A DNA stretch of 64,000 bases from JB111 sp049856175 (lineage in GTDB: Bacteria > Actinomycetota > Actinomycetes > Actinomycetales > Actinomycetaceae). Both the position numbers and the translations under genes were made by a program. The notes under the pieces are model-generated. The model made no database searches. It worked only from the letters and a program-made list of their open reading frames with translations, and was not told the DNA's origin. Shown one piece after another: positions 1-8,883 of the stretch; the stretch's first letter is position 1, and the number at the start of each line of letters is the position of its first letter. Location: assembly GCF_049856175.1 (NCBI RefSeq), contig NZ_JBNDNA010000006.1:146195-210194 (forward strand), written 5' to 3'.

Positions 1-2724
1 GGCGGCCGGCGCCGCTGCGTACCCGGCCTGCCCCCCGCCGTCGGCGGCGGGCTGCGGCGCGTCCTCCCCGCGGAGCATCGCCAGGGTGCCGGGCAGGTCG
101 TCGGGCTGGACGAGCACGTCGCGGGCCTTCGAGCCCTCCGAGGGGCCGACGATCTCGCGCGACTCGAGCAGGTCCATGAGGCGGCCGGCCTTGGCGAAGC
201 CGACGCGCAGCTTGCGCTGGAGCATCGAGGTCGAGCCGAACTGGCTGGTGACGACGAGCTCGGCGGCCTGGAGCAGCACGTCGAGGTCGTCGCCGATGTC
301 CTCGTCGACCTGCTTCTTGGCCCCGGCCGGCGCGGTGACGTCCTCGCGGAACACGGGGTCGGCCTGGCTCTTCACGTGCTCGACGACGCCGTGGATCTCG
401 CTCTCGCCGACCCAGGCGCCCTGCACGCGCATCGTCTTGCTCGCCCCCATCGGGAGGAACAGCGCGTCGCCCTGCCCGATGAGCTTCTCGGCGCCCGGCT
501 GGTCGAGGACCACGCGGGAGTCGGCGAGCGAGGACGTGGCGAAGGCGAGCCGGCTCGGGACGTTGGCCTTGATGAGGCCGGTGACGACGTCGACGCTCGG
601 CCGCTGCGTGGCGAGCACGAGGTGGATGCCGGCGGCGCGGGCGAGCTGCGTGATGCGCTGGATCGAGGCCTCGACGTCGCGCGGGGCCACCATCATGAGG
701 TCGGCGAGCTCGTCGACGACGACCAGCAGGTACGGGTACGGCGCGAGGACGCGCTCGCTCCCGGGGGGCGGCGTGACCTTCCCGGCGCGGACCGCGACGT
801 TGAAGTCGTCGATGTGCTTGTAGCCGTAGGTGGACAGGTCGTCGTAGCGCATGTCCATCTCGCGCACGACCCACTCCAGGGCCTCGGCGGCCTTCTTCGG
901 GTTGGTGATGATCGGCGTGACCAGGTGCGGGATGCCTTCGTAGATGGTGAGCTCGACCCGCTTGGGGTCGACGAGGACCATGCGTACCTGCTCGGGGGTC
1001 GCCCGCATCATCACCGAGGTGATCATCGAGTTGATGAAGCTCGACTTTCCGGAGCCGGTGGCGCCGGCCACGAGCATGTGCGGCATCTTCGACAGGTTCG
1101 CGACGACGTAGCCGCCCTCGACGTCCTTGCCGACACCCACGACGAGCGGGTGGTCGGACGCCCGCGCGACGGCCGAGCGCAGGACGTCGCCGAGGGCGAC
1201 GGACTCGCGGTCGGTGTTGGGGATCTCGACGCCGATCGCGGACTTGCCGGGGATCGGCGAGAGGATGCGCACGTCGGCGCTGGCCACGGCGTAGGCGATG
1301 TTGCGCGACAGCGCGGTGATGCGCTCGACCTTGACGCCTGGGCCGAGCTCGAGCTCGTACCGGGTGACCGTCGGGCCCCTCGAGAAGCCGGTGACGGAGG
1401 CGTCGACGCCGAACTCCTCGAGCACCTGGGTGAGCGAGTCGACGACGCGGTCGTTCGCGGCGGAGCGCACCTTGTGGGGCGGACCCTGCTCGAGGAGCGC
1501 CTCGGCCGGGAGATCGTAGTCGCCGTCGGGCAGGGTGAGCTGCTCGCCGGCCGCCGGGAGGGTGCGGGTCGGCGGAGCCTCGGGGCCCACCCCCTGCTCC
1601 GCCGCGGAGGAGCCGCCACCGCCGCCCGCGGCGCCGCCCGCCGCCAGGCCCGCGGCGGTGAGCACGGCGTCGGAGCCTGCCGCGGGGTCGGCGGAGCCGG
1701 AGGGCCCGGTGGCGGACACGGCCACGTCGTGCGGACCGGGCCTGCGCACGCGGCGGGCGTTCGCGCGCCGGGGCGCGCCGTCGTCGGACGTCCCGTCCTC
1801 GAGCGCGGGGCCGGGCCCGACCTCGGCGGCCTGGTCAAACGCCTCGTCGCCGGCGTACCGGTCGAGCATCTCGGTGCGCTCGCCGTCGCGGCCGCGTCCG
1901 CCGCGGTGTCGTCCGCGCCGGGGCGCGTCGTCGTCGGCGGGGTCGTCGGCGTCGTCCTCGCCGTGGCGGCCGGCGGGGGCGTGGCCGGAGATCCAGGCCG
2001 CGGCCCGGCGGGTCCGCTCCGGCAGCGCACGGATCGGCGTGCCCGTGAGCACGAGGGCGCCGAACAGGCCGAACAGGACGAGGACCGGGACGGCCCCCCA
2101 GGGCGAGAGCAGGGCGTTGAGCGGCGTGCCGAGCACCCAGCCGACCAGGCCGCCCGCGTCCTCGACGCCGGTGAACGAGTCCATCGGGGACGGCGAGCCG
2201 GCGAAGATGTGGATGACGGCGGCCACGGCGAGGCCGAGGATCGCGACGCCGATCACGACGTGCGGGCGCAGGTCGTCGTCGGGGTCCTCGGGGTCCTCGC
2301 GCCACAGCTGGACCGCGAGCACGACGAGGACGACGGGGACGAGCAGGCCGAGCACGCCGACCAGGCCCGCGACGGCGTGGTGGATGAGCACGCCCGCGAG
2401 GCCCGAGAGGCCGAACCACTCGCGCAGGGCGACGACGATCGCGAGCGCGAGCAGGCCGAGCGCGATGGCGTCGTTGCGGAAGCCCGAGGGGATCCCGGAC
2501 CTGGGCCTCTTCGGGCCGGACGAGCCGTCGCCCGGTCCGGTGCGTCGCACTGAGCCGCCCTCCTTGCCGGTCGATCGTCGGTCGGTCCCGCCGCTGCGCG
2601 ACGGACCTGCCGTGCCCTTGCCGCCGGATCCGCCGCCGCGCGGGCGCGTGGGACGCGCCGGCGAGGAGGACGCACCGCGTGCCGCCGGGGCCGGCCGTGA
2701 GGGGGAAGACGCACGGGTAGCCAT
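1..2724 (-). CDS. ftsK: DNA translocase FtsK/SpoIIIE, 3' end outside the window
   Basis: Septal, membrane-anchored dsDNA pump that clears the terminus region at division and aids dimer resolution. The first 908 codons are visible with no stop before the left edge. After a basic, Ser/Pro/Gly-rich start there are four hydrophobic segments (about residues 75-200), a variable linker, and a RecA-like motor with Walker A GATGSGKSSFIN near residue 555 and Walker B LLVVVDELADL. A gamma winged-helix region (QFGSTSMLQRKLRVGFAKAG) lies near residues 815-870, so only a short tail is missing. The ATG at 2724 is supported by a -10 hexamer TATCGT seven bases upstream, which suggests a leaderless mRNA. It is the last gene of the rnj-ftsK end of the cluster. 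Confidence 0.97.
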   Translation of the reverse strand, partial: MATRASSPSRPAPAARGASSSPARPTRPRGGGSGGKGTAGPSRSGGTDRRSTGKEGGSVRRTGPGDGSSGPKRPRSGIPSGFRNDAIALGLLALAIVVALREWFGLSGLAGVLIHHAVAGLVGVLGLLVPVVLVVLAVQLWREDPEDPDDDLRPHVVIGVAILGLAVAAVIHIFAGSPSPMDSFTGVEDAGGLVGWVLGTPLNALLSPWGAVPVLVLFGLFGALVLTGTPIRALPERTRRAAAWISGHAPAGRHGEDDADDPADDDAPRRGRHRGGRGRDGERTEMLDRYAGDEAFDQAAEVGPGPALEDGTSDDGAPRRANARRVRRPGPHDVAVSATGPSGSADPAAGSDAVLTAAGLAAGGAAGGGGGSSAAEQGVGPEAPPTRTLPAAGEQLTLPDGDYDLPAEALLEQGPPHKVRSAANDRVVDSLTQVLEEFGVDASVTGFSRGPTVTRYELELGPGVKVERITALSRNIAYAVASADVRILSPIPGKSAIGVEIPNTDRESVALGDVLRSAVARASDHPLVVGVGKDVEGGYVVANLSKMPHMLVAGATGSGKSSFINSMITSVMMRATPEQVRMVLVDPKRVELTIYEGIPHLVTPIITNPKKAAEALEWVVREMDMRYDDLSTYGYKHIDDFNVAVRAGKVTPPPGSERVLAPYPYLLVVVDELADLMMVAPRDVEASIQRITQLARAAGIHLVLATQRPSVDVVTGLIKANVPSRLAFATSSLADSRVVLDQPGAEKLIGQGDALFLPMGASKTMRVQGAWVGESEIHGVVEHVKSQADPVFREDVTAPAGAKKQVDEDIGDDLDVLLQAAELVVTSQFGSTSMLQRKLRVGFAKAGRLMDLLESREIVGPSEGSKARDVLVQPDDLPGTLAMLRGEDAPQPAADGGGQAGYAAAPAA

Positions 2725-2731
2725 CGGGGCC

Positions 2732-2737
2732 ACGATA
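2732..2737 (-). promoter_or_regulatory. -10 hexamer of ftsK (leaderless promoter)
   Basis: TATCGT on the minus strand, followed by seven bases and the ftsK ATG. The same spacing recurs at many genes in this window. No convincing -35 is visible. Confidence 0.5.
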
Positions 2738-2820
2738 GCCGCCGCACGGCGCGGGGCCCGAGATCTCGACCCGGATCGCGTGCACGGCACGTCGCCGTCG
2801 GTGGGCTCACGACGCCCGGC

Positions 2821-2876
2821 GTGGGGTGCACTACCCCACCCGAGCACGCACGGGCCGGGCGATGACGCCATATTCT
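2821..2876 (+). promoter_or_regulatory. Operator-like inverted repeat and -10 of the TetR gene at 2883
   Basis: GTGGGGT (2821-2827) and ACCCCAC (2833-2839) form a perfect 7-bp inverted repeat with a 5-bp centre. TATTCT (2871-2876) is a good -10 ending six bases before the ATG at 2883. The repeat lies upstream of the -35 position and could be the TetR's own operator. That link is inferred from position only. Confidence 0.4.
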
Positions 2877-2882
2877 GCTGGC

Positions 2883-3476
2883 ATGTCCCGTCCGCGCCCC
2901 TACGACGACGACCTGCGCGCCGACCTCCTCCGGGCCGCAGGACGCGCGCTGGCTGCGGGCGGCGAGAACTCCGTCTCGATCCGCGCGGTCGCCGCCGAGG
3001 CGGGGACCACCACCGCCGGCGTCTACGCGCTGTTCGGGTCGCGCGACCGGCTCGTCGCCGAGGTGACCGGGCGGGGCCTGAAGGACTTCCGGGCGCTCAT
3101 CGCGCGCCGCCGGGTGCACGAGGACCCGCTCGAGGACTTCGTCTCGCTGTGCCACGCCTACCGCCGGGCCGCCCGGGAGATGCCGAACGTGTACCGGGCC
3201 TTCGGCGTGCTCGCCGAGCGGCACGGCCAGACCCGGCTCACCGGGGAGCACGGCCCCCACCAGATCATGCTCGCCGTCGAACGCCTCCTGTCCCCGGACA
3301 CGTCCCCCGAGGAGCTCCACGAGCACGCCGCCACCGTGCTCGCCCTCGTCCACGGACTGGTCCTGCTGGAGATCGACCACGTGCTCACCGGCAGCGAGGA
3401 GGACAATGAGGCCAGGTTCGAGCGCGCGCTCGGACGACTCGCACTGACCTCGACGCACGACAGGGAGCACACGTGA
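2883..3476 (+). CDS. TetR/AcrR-family transcriptional regulator
   Basis: A 197-residue DNA-binding repressor. The N-terminal helix-turn-helix (ISIRAVAAEAGTTTAGVYALFGSRDRLVAEV type, about residues 30-60) has the TetR pattern of a glycine turn followed by YALF. The C-terminal ligand-binding domain has no recognisable specificity. The ATG at 2883 is chosen over upstream in-frame codons because TATTCT ends six bases before it, predicting a leaderless mRNA. It lies 22 bases before a MalY-type aminotransferase gene on the same strand and probably shares its transcript. It may control that gene or itself through the inverted repeat at 2821-2839; this is inference. Confidence 0.88.
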   Translation: MSRPRPYDDDLRADLLRAAGRALAAGGENSVSIRAVAAEAGTTTAGVYALFGSRDRLVAEVTGRGLKDFRALIARRRVHEDPLEDFVSLCHAYRRAAREMPNVYRAFGVLAERHGQTRLTGEHGPHQIMLAVERLLSPDTSPEELHEHAATVLALVHGLVLLEIDHVLTGSEEDNEARFERALGRLALTSTHDREHT

Positions 3477-3498
3477 TCGCATGCCAGGTGGACCACCG

Positions 3499-4683
3499 AT
3501 GACCGGGACGACGGACGCCGCGGGCACCGCCGGCGTCACGACCCACGCTGAGGAGGTCGCGGCGCTGCGCGCGATCGGCGGCCGTATCGCGTGGCCCGCC
3601 GACGCCGACCTCTACGGCACGTTCATCGCCGAGTCCGACCTCGGCACCGCGCCCGTCGTGCTCGAGGCGTTGCACGATGCCGTGGACAAGCAGCTGTTCG
3701 GCTACATCTCACCGGCGCTCACGCGGGCCTGCACCGAGGCGAGCGCCGGCTTCCTCACCCGCCAGCACGGGGTCGAGGTCGACCCGGACCGGGTGCGCCT
3801 CCTGCCCGACGTGCTCTCCGCGATGCACCAGCTGGTCAGGCGCCTGCCGGTCGGCGCACGCATCGTGCTGCCGACGCCGGCCTACCCGAGCTTCTTCGGT
3901 GTGCCGCCGCGGTGGGGCACCGAGCTCGTCCAGGTCCCCCTCGCCCGCGAGGGCGACGCGTACTCCTACGACCTCGACGCGCTCGCCGAGGCCCTGCGCC
4001 CCGGCGACCTCTTCATCCTGTGCAACCCGCAGAACCCGACGGGCCGCGTGCACACGCGCGCCGAGCTCGAGGCGATCGCCGAGGTCGTCGACCGGTGCGG
4101 CGCCACCGTCTTCGCAGACGAGATCCACGCCTCGATCGTCCGCCCGGGCCACGTCCACGTGCCCTACGCGAGCATCGGCGACACTGCGGCGGCGCACTCT
4201 GTGACTGCGACCTCGGCGTCGAAGTCCTTCAACCTGCCCGGTCTGCGCTGCGCCCAGCTCGTCGCGTCGACCCCCGAGGCCGCACGGGAGTGGGACACGC
4301 ACGCGGCGCACCTCGCCAAGGAGGTCTCCACCCCCGGGGTCGTCGCGGTGACGGCCGCCTACGACCACGGGGAGGAGTGGCTCGCCGGATTCGTGAAGGA
4401 GATGGACCGCCGTCACGACCTGCTCGTCCGGCTCGCGTCCGAGCTCCTGCCGAAGGCACGCGTCTCCCCCGCGGAGGCGACCTACCTCGGCTGGCTCGAC
4501 CTGCGTGAGTACGGCCTGGGCGACACCCCCGGTCAGGTGCTGCGCCGGCACGGGGTGCTCGCCGCGGACGGCCCGGCGTTCGGCGGCGCGGGCGCCGGGC
4601 ACGTCCGGGTCTCCCTCGCGACCACGGAGGCGATCCTCACCGAGATCGTCGTGCGGATCGCCGCCGCCTGCGACCCGGCCTAG
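3499..4683 (+). CDS. MalY/PatB-type PLP aminotransferase (putative C-S beta-lyase)
   Basis: A 394-residue fold-type I PLP enzyme of the class I/II aminotransferases, closest in pattern to the MalY/PatB cystathionine beta-lyase-like group. The PLP-binding lysine is in SASKSFNLPGLRCA (about K242), preceded by FILCNPQNPTGRVH and the Asp of VFADEIHA, all typical. The product would be a cytosolic enzyme cleaving C-S bonds of cystathionine-like substrates or transaminating; substrate cannot be read from sequence. The ATG at 3499 is preferred to the one at 3481 because AGGTGGA (3485-3491) is well placed as its ribosome site. It follows a TetR gene closely and converges on rnj with 22 bases between. 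Confidence 0.9.
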   Translation: MTGTTDAAGTAGVTTHAEEVAALRAIGGRIAWPADADLYGTFIAESDLGTAPVVLEALHDAVDKQLFGYISPALTRACTEASAGFLTRQHGVEVDPDRVRLLPDVLSAMHQLVRRLPVGARIVLPTPAYPSFFGVPPRWGTELVQVPLAREGDAYSYDLDALAEALRPGDLFILCNPQNPTGRVHTRAELEAIAEVVDRCGATVFADEIHASIVRPGHVHVPYASIGDTAAAHSVTATSASKSFNLPGLRCAQLVASTPEAAREWDTHAAHLAKEVSTPGVVAVTAAYDHGEEWLAGFVKEMDRRHDLLVRLASELLPKARVSPAEATYLGWLDLREYGLGDTPGQVLRRHGVLAADGPAFGGAGAGHVRVSLATTEAILTEIVVRIAAACDPA

Positions 4684-4705
4684 GTCAGACCTCGGACCCG
4701 AGCCG

Positions 4706-6391
4706 TCAGACCTCGACGACGGTCGGCATGATCATCGGCGAGCGCCGCAGGCGCCGAGAGACCCACCGGCCCACCACGCGCCGCATCGCCTGCTGCATCT
4801 GGTGCGTGTCGGCGTTGCCGCGCGCGGCGACCTCCTCCAGGGCGGCCGTGACGTCGGGCAGGATGCCGTCGAAGACGGCGGGCGCCTCCGCCATGCCGCG
4901 GGCCTCGATGTGCGGGCCGACCACGACCGTGCCGTGCTGCCGGTCGACCACGGCGAAGATCGAGATGAAGCCCTCCTCGCCGAGGATCCGCCGGTCCTTG
5001 AGCTCGGTCTCCGTCACCTCGCCGACCGAGCTGCCGTCGACGTAGACGTATCCGCACTCAACCTGTCCGGCGATCTTCGCGCGTCCGCCGGCGAGGTCGA
5101 CGACGACGCCGTCCTCGGCGAGCACGACCCGCTCGGCGGGCAGACCGGTGCGGACGGCGAGCGCCCCGTTGGCCACGAGGTGACGGATCTCGCCGTGCAC
5201 GGGCATGACGTTCTTCGGCTGCACGATGTTGTAGCAGTACAGGAGCTCGCCGGCCGAGGCGTGCCCGGAGACGTGGACCTTGGCGTTGGACTGGTGGACG
5301 ACCTTCGCGCCGAGGCGCATGAGGCCGTTGATCACCCGGAACACCGAGTTCTCGTTGCCCGGGATGAGAGAGGACGCGAAGATCACCGTGTCGCCCGGTC
5401 CGACGTCGACCTTGTGGTTGCGGTTGGCGATCCTCGACAGGGCGGCCATCGGCTCGCCCTGGGAGCCGGTGGCCATGAGGACCCGGTCCTGGGCCGGGAT
5501 CGAGTCGATGTTCTTCTGGTCGATGAGGACGCCGGGCGGGACCGTGAGGTAGCCGAGGTCGGCGGCGATGCCCATGTTGCGGATCATCGACCGTCCGACG
5601 AGCGCGACCCTGCGGCCGTGCAGTGCGGCGGCGTCGAGGACCTGCTGGACGCGGTGGACGTGGCTGGCGAAGGAGGCGACGACGATCTGCCCCTCGGCCT
5701 GGCCGAACACCTGGTCGAGGACCGAACCGATGTCCCGCTCGGGTGCGGTGAAGCCCGGCACCTCGGCGTTCGTCGAGTCGGTCATGAACAGGTCCACGCC
5801 CTCCTCGCCCAGACGCGCGAAGGCACGCAGGTCGGTGATGCGCCCGTCCAGCGGCAGCTGGTCCATCTTGAAGTCGCCCGTGTGCAGGACGGAGCCCGCG
5901 CCGGTGCGGATCATCACTGCGAGCGCGTCCGGGATGGAGTGGTTGACTGCGACGAACTCGAGGTCGAACGGGCCCTTCGTCACCCGCTCGTCCTCGGCGA
6001 CGACCTGGAGCTGGGGGGTCAGCCGGTGCTCGCGCAGCTTGGCCTCGATGAACGCGAGGGTGAGCCGCGAACCGAGCAGCGGGATGTCGCCCCGGAGGCG
6101 CAGGAGATAGGGCACGGCACCGATGTGGTCCTCGTGGCCGTGCGTGAGGACCACGGCGACGACGTCGTCGATCCGGTCCTCGATGTAGCTGAAGTCCGGG
6201 AGGATGACGTCGACGCCGGGCTGGTGCTCCTCGGGGAAGAGCACCCCGCAGTCGACGATAAGGAGCTTGCCGTCGTACTCGAAGACCGTCATGTTGCGGC
6301 CGACCTCGCCGAGCCCTCCGAGGGGCACGATGCGCATGGCGCCCTTCGCGAGGGCGGGCGGACGGGTCAGCTCAGGATGGGGATTGCTCAC
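4706..6391 (-). CDS. rnj: Ribonuclease J
   Basis: A 561-residue metallo-beta-lactamase/beta-CASP nuclease with 5'-3' exo- and endonuclease activity in RNA maturation and decay. The Zn ligands are in LTHGHEDHIG near residue 80, followed by HTGDFK, a beta-CASP region with GSQGEP, and the C-terminal HVSGHAS motif; length is normal for actinobacterial RNase J. GTG at 6391 has a GGGAGGA ribosome site. It sits between ftsK and dapA, a common actinobacterial arrangement, but here an ABC exporter and a TetR gene separate it from dapA. Confidence 0.97.
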   Translation of the reverse strand: MSNPHPELTRPPALAKGAMRIVPLGGLGEVGRNMTVFEYDGKLLIVDCGVLFPEEHQPGVDVILPDFSYIEDRIDDVVAVVLTHGHEDHIGAVPYLLRLRGDIPLLGSRLTLAFIEAKLREHRLTPQLQVVAEDERVTKGPFDLEFVAVNHSIPDALAVMIRTGAGSVLHTGDFKMDQLPLDGRITDLRAFARLGEEGVDLFMTDSTNAEVPGFTAPERDIGSVLDQVFGQAEGQIVVASFASHVHRVQQVLDAAALHGRRVALVGRSMIRNMGIAADLGYLTVPPGVLIDQKNIDSIPAQDRVLMATGSQGEPMAALSRIANRNHKVDVGPGDTVIFASSLIPGNENSVFRVINGLMRLGAKVVHQSNAKVHVSGHASAGELLYCYNIVQPKNVMPVHGEIRHLVANGALAVRTGLPAERVVLAEDGVVVDLAGGRAKIAGQVECGYVYVDGSSVGEVTETELKDRRILGEEGFISIFAVVDRQHGTVVVGPHIEARGMAEAPAVFDGILPDVTAALEEVAARGNADTHQMQQAMRRVVGRWVSRRLRRSPMIMPTVVEV

Positions 6392-6422
6392 CGGCTCATC
6401 CTCCCACTACCCGCGCACGCCG

Positions 6423-7172
6423 TCAGTCGGTTCGCCTGCGCAGCGTGAGGGTGCCGAGCATGAGGACCACCACGGCGAGGGCGGCGACGACGCCGAGATC
6501 GGCCCACGTGCCGTCGGCCACGGCCCCGCCCGTGCCCGCCTGCACGCCCGTCATCGCGTCGACGGCGTAGGACATCGGCAGCAGGTCGGAGAGGATCTCC
6601 GCCGCGCGCGGCATCGCCTCGCGCGGCACGAACAGTCCGCACAGGAGCAGCTGCGGGAGGATGAGGGCCGGCATGAACTGGACGGCCTGGAACTCGGTCC
6701 GGGCGAACGCGGAGACGGCGAGGCCGAGCGCGGTGCCGAGGAAGGCGTCGGTCAGGGCGACGGCGACGAGCGCCCACAGCGGTCCGCTCACCTCCAGGCC
6801 GAGCAGGCCGACGGCGAGCGCGATGACGAGCCCCGCCTGGACCACGCAGACGGCGAGGAACGCGAGTGCGTAGCCCACCAGGATGTCTCCCCGGCCGGTC
6901 GGCATGGCGAGGAGCCGCTCGAGGGTGCCGGCGGTCCGCTCGCGGAGCATCGTCACCGAGGTGACGACGAACATGACGATGAACGGCATGATCGCGATGA
7001 GGCTCGGGCCCAGGCGCTGGAACGTGGCACCGTCTCCGGCCTCCCCGAACACCCACCGCAGCAGGGCCAGGAGCAGGCACGGCACGAGCAGCATGAGCGC
7101 CACCGTCCGCGGGTCGCGACGCAGCTGGGTGAGCACGCGGCGCGAGACGGCGATCGTGGTCCCGGGGGTCAC
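6423..7172 (-). CDS. ABC-2 type exporter permease
   Basis: A 249-residue integral membrane protein with about six hydrophobic segments, matching ABC-2/DrrB-type permeases of drug or polyketide exporters. Between the first two segments is the family-typical RERTAGTLERLLAMP loop. The GTG at 7172 overlaps the stop of the ATPase gene by four bases (GTGA), so translation is coupled and the two products form one transporter. The substrate is unknown. The divergent TetR gene at 8105 and two operators at the promoter suggest it is induced by a toxic compound. Confidence 0.9.
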   Translation of the reverse strand: MTPGTTIAVSRRVLTQLRRDPRTVALMLLVPCLLLALLRWVFGEAGDGATFQRLGPSLIAIMPFIVMFVVTSVTMLRERTAGTLERLLAMPTGRGDILVGYALAFLAVCVVQAGLVIALAVGLLGLEVSGPLWALVAVALTDAFLGTALGLAVSAFARTEFQAVQFMPALILPQLLLCGLFVPREAMPRAAEILSDLLPMSYAVDAMTGVQAGTGGAVADGTWADLGVVAALAVVVLMLGTLTLRRRTD

Positions 7173-8017
7173 GCCGCCGCCTCCTCGACGAGCGCGAGGA
7201 ACGCGTCCTCGACGGTGGCCGTGCCGGTGCGCTCCCTGAGCCCGGCCGGGGTACCGGTGGCCAGGAGCACGCCGTCGCGCACGAGAGCGATGCGGTCGCA
7301 CCGCTCGGCCTCGTCCATCACGTGGCTCGAGACGAGCAGGCCGGCGCCGCCCGCGGCGAGCTCGCGGAACGTCTCCCACAGCGAGCGGCGCAGCACCGGG
7401 TCCAGGCCGACCGTCGGCTCGTCGAGGACGAGGACCGGCGGCCGGGACAGTAGGGCGGTGGCCAGCGAGACGCGGCCGCGCTGACCGCCGGACATCGAGC
7501 CGACCACCTGGTCGGCGGCCCCGGTGAGGCCGACGGCCGCGAGCGCCCGGTCGACGTCGTCGCGCCCGGCGCCGAGGACGGCCGCGAAGAAGGCGAGGTT
7601 CTCGGCCGCCGTGATGTCGTCGTAGACGGCCGGGGCCTGGGTGACGTAGCCGATCCGCCCCCTCAGGTCGGCGCCCCCGGCGGGGCGGCCGAGCACGTCG
7701 AGGCGTCCGGTCACGCGCCGCTGGACCCCGACGACGGCGCGCATGAGCGTCGTCTTCCCGCCGCCGGACGGGCCCAGGAGCCCGAGGATCTCCCCCGCGC
7801 GCAGCTCGAGGTCGACACCGCGCAGGACCTCCTTGCCGCCCCGGACGACCGACAGGCCCTCGGCCTCGACGACGACGTCGCCCGGGCCCGGCCTCCCGTC
7901 CCCGTTCCCGCCACGGCCCGACCTGGCCGTCCGACGCCCCGACCTGCCCTGCCCGGGTCCCGTCCCGCGCGCCGCTCCGCGCCCCGACCTGGCCGCCCCA
8001 CGCCCCGTCCTCGTCAT
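7169..8017 (-). CDS. ABC exporter ATP-binding protein (drug-resistance type)
   Basis: A 282-residue nucleotide-binding subunit. Walker A is GPSGGGKTT, the signature is GSMSGGQRGR, and Walker B LVLDEPTVGLDP is followed by a switch histidine in VSSHVMDEAE, the CcmA/DrrA pattern. The first 50 residues are an unusual low-complexity Arg/Gly/Ser tail (repeats of GRGAARSGRG type) with no known role. The ATG at 8017 follows a strong GGAGGT site at 8022-8027. The promoter is visible upstream: -35 TTGACC (8080-8075) and -10 TACCGT (8057-8052), spaced 17, and is overlapped by the TetR operators. Confidence 0.92.
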   Translation of the reverse strand: MTRTGRGAARSGRGAARGTGPGQGRSGRRTARSGRGGNGDGRPGPGDVVVEAEGLSVVRGGKEVLRGVDLELRAGEILGLLGPSGGGKTTLMRAVVGVQRRVTGRLDVLGRPAGGADLRGRIGYVTQAPAVYDDITAAENLAFFAAVLGAGRDDVDRALAAVGLTGAADQVVGSMSGGQRGRVSLATALLSRPPVLVLDEPTVGLDPVLRRSLWETFRELAAGGAGLLVSSHVMDEAERCDRIALVRDGVLLATGTPAGLRERTGTATVEDAFLALVEEAAA

Positions 8018-8033
8018 CGCGCACCTCCAATGA

Positions 8034-8098
8034 TCAACGCTTGTTGACGTGACGGTACGCCTCGCCGCCACGCAGGTCAACGCTCGTTGATCTACAGT
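8034..8098. promoter_or_regulatory. Divergent promoters with twin TetR operators
   Basis: Two near-identical palindromes, TCAACGCTTGTTGA (8034-8047) and TCAACGCTCGTTGA (8077-8090), lie 43 bp centre to centre (about four helical turns). The second overlaps the -35 (TTGACC) of the exporter promoter and lies in the spacer of the TetR promoter, whose -10 is TACAGT (8093-8098), six bases before the TetR ATG. The first covers the exporter start point. This is the layout of a repressor controlling both its own gene and the exporter. Confidence 0.75.
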
Positions 8099-8104
8099 GG
8101 GACG

Positions 8105-8665
8105 ATGGCCCGCCGCACCGCGCAGGAGAACCGCACGACGATCCGCGCCGCCGCCCGGGAGCTCTTCGCCGAGCAGGGCTACGACCGGGCGACGGTCCGG
8201 GCGATCGCCGCCCGGGCCGGCGTCGATCCCGCGGTCGTCATCCGCTCGTTCGGGTCGAAGGCGGACCTGTTCGCCGCCACCGTCGACGTCGAGCTCGGCA
8301 TCGACCTCACCGGCGACGCCCCCACGACGCCCGATGAGATCGGCGAGCTCATCGCCCGCCACGTGCTTCGGCGCTGGGAGCAGGACGACGTCCTCCTCGT
8401 CCTCCTGCGCACCGCGGTCGAGCACGAGCCGGCGCGCGACCGGCTCGTCGAGGTGATGTCCGGCCAGGTCGTCCCGATGATCCAGCGGCTCGGCGTGCCC
8501 GCCGACGAGGCCCGGCTCCGCGCGACCCTCGTCGCCACCCAGGTGATCGGGCTCGCGATGGTGCGTCTGGTGGCACGCGTGGAGCCCCTCGCCTCGGCGA
8601 GCCACGACGACGTCGTCCGGTGGCTCGCGCCCACGTTCCAGAGGTACCTCACCGACCCGCTGTGA
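8105..8665 (+). CDS. TetR-family repressor of the divergent ABC exporter
   Basis: A 186-residue regulator. The N-terminal HTH reads RELFAEQGYDRATVRAIAAR followed by AGVDPAVVIRSFGSKADLF, classical TetR form; the C-terminal domain resembles the TetR_C group often seen next to drug exporters. The ATG at 8105 lies six bases after the -10 TACAGT, predicting a leaderless mRNA; an in-frame TTG at 8087 lies inside the operator and is rejected. It faces the ABC exporter genes across two palindromes, so the likely role is ligand-released repression of both directions. Confidence 0.9.
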   Translation: MARRTAQENRTTIRAAARELFAEQGYDRATVRAIAARAGVDPAVVIRSFGSKADLFAATVDVELGIDLTGDAPTTPDEIGELIARHVLRRWEQDDVLLVLLRTAVEHEPARDRLVEVMSGQVVPMIQRLGVPADEARLRATLVATQVIGLAMVRLVARVEPLASASHDDVVRWLAPTFQRYLTDPL

Positions 8666-8689
8666 GCGCCGCGCGCACCGCACGCCGAA

Positions 8690-8785
8690 CGGCCTGGGGG
8701 CCTCGCCGTCGTGGGGGGCACTACCGGGCGGTACGTCACCGGAGTCACGCTGCCCGTCGACGCCGGATACACGATCAAGCACTGA
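8690..8785 (+). pseudogene. Remnant of a short-chain dehydrogenase (C-terminal end only)
   Basis: Frame ending at the TGA 8783-8785 encodes GRYVTGVTLPVDAGYTIKH, which matches the C-terminal signature of SDR oxidoreductases (ITG..LPVDGGY). No SDR upstream sequence, start codon or cofactor motif is present, since the TetR gene ends just before at 8665. This looks like the tail of a deleted gene left after a rearrangement. The match is short and judged by eye. Confidence 0.5.
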
Positions 8786-8883
8786 CCTGCGCGGCGACCC
8801 CGGCCCGGGCACGGACGGTGCCCGTCCAGCGGTGCGTCTGCTCGGTGCGTCTGCGCGGCGCGTCTGCTCGGTACGCCGGCAGC

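Noticed and set aside
376..2553. 725-codon plus-strand frame over ftsK
   Set aside because: It is the shadow of the minus-strand ftsK frame in GC-rich DNA: biased composition, no family match, and the opposite strand carries a full FtsK motor.
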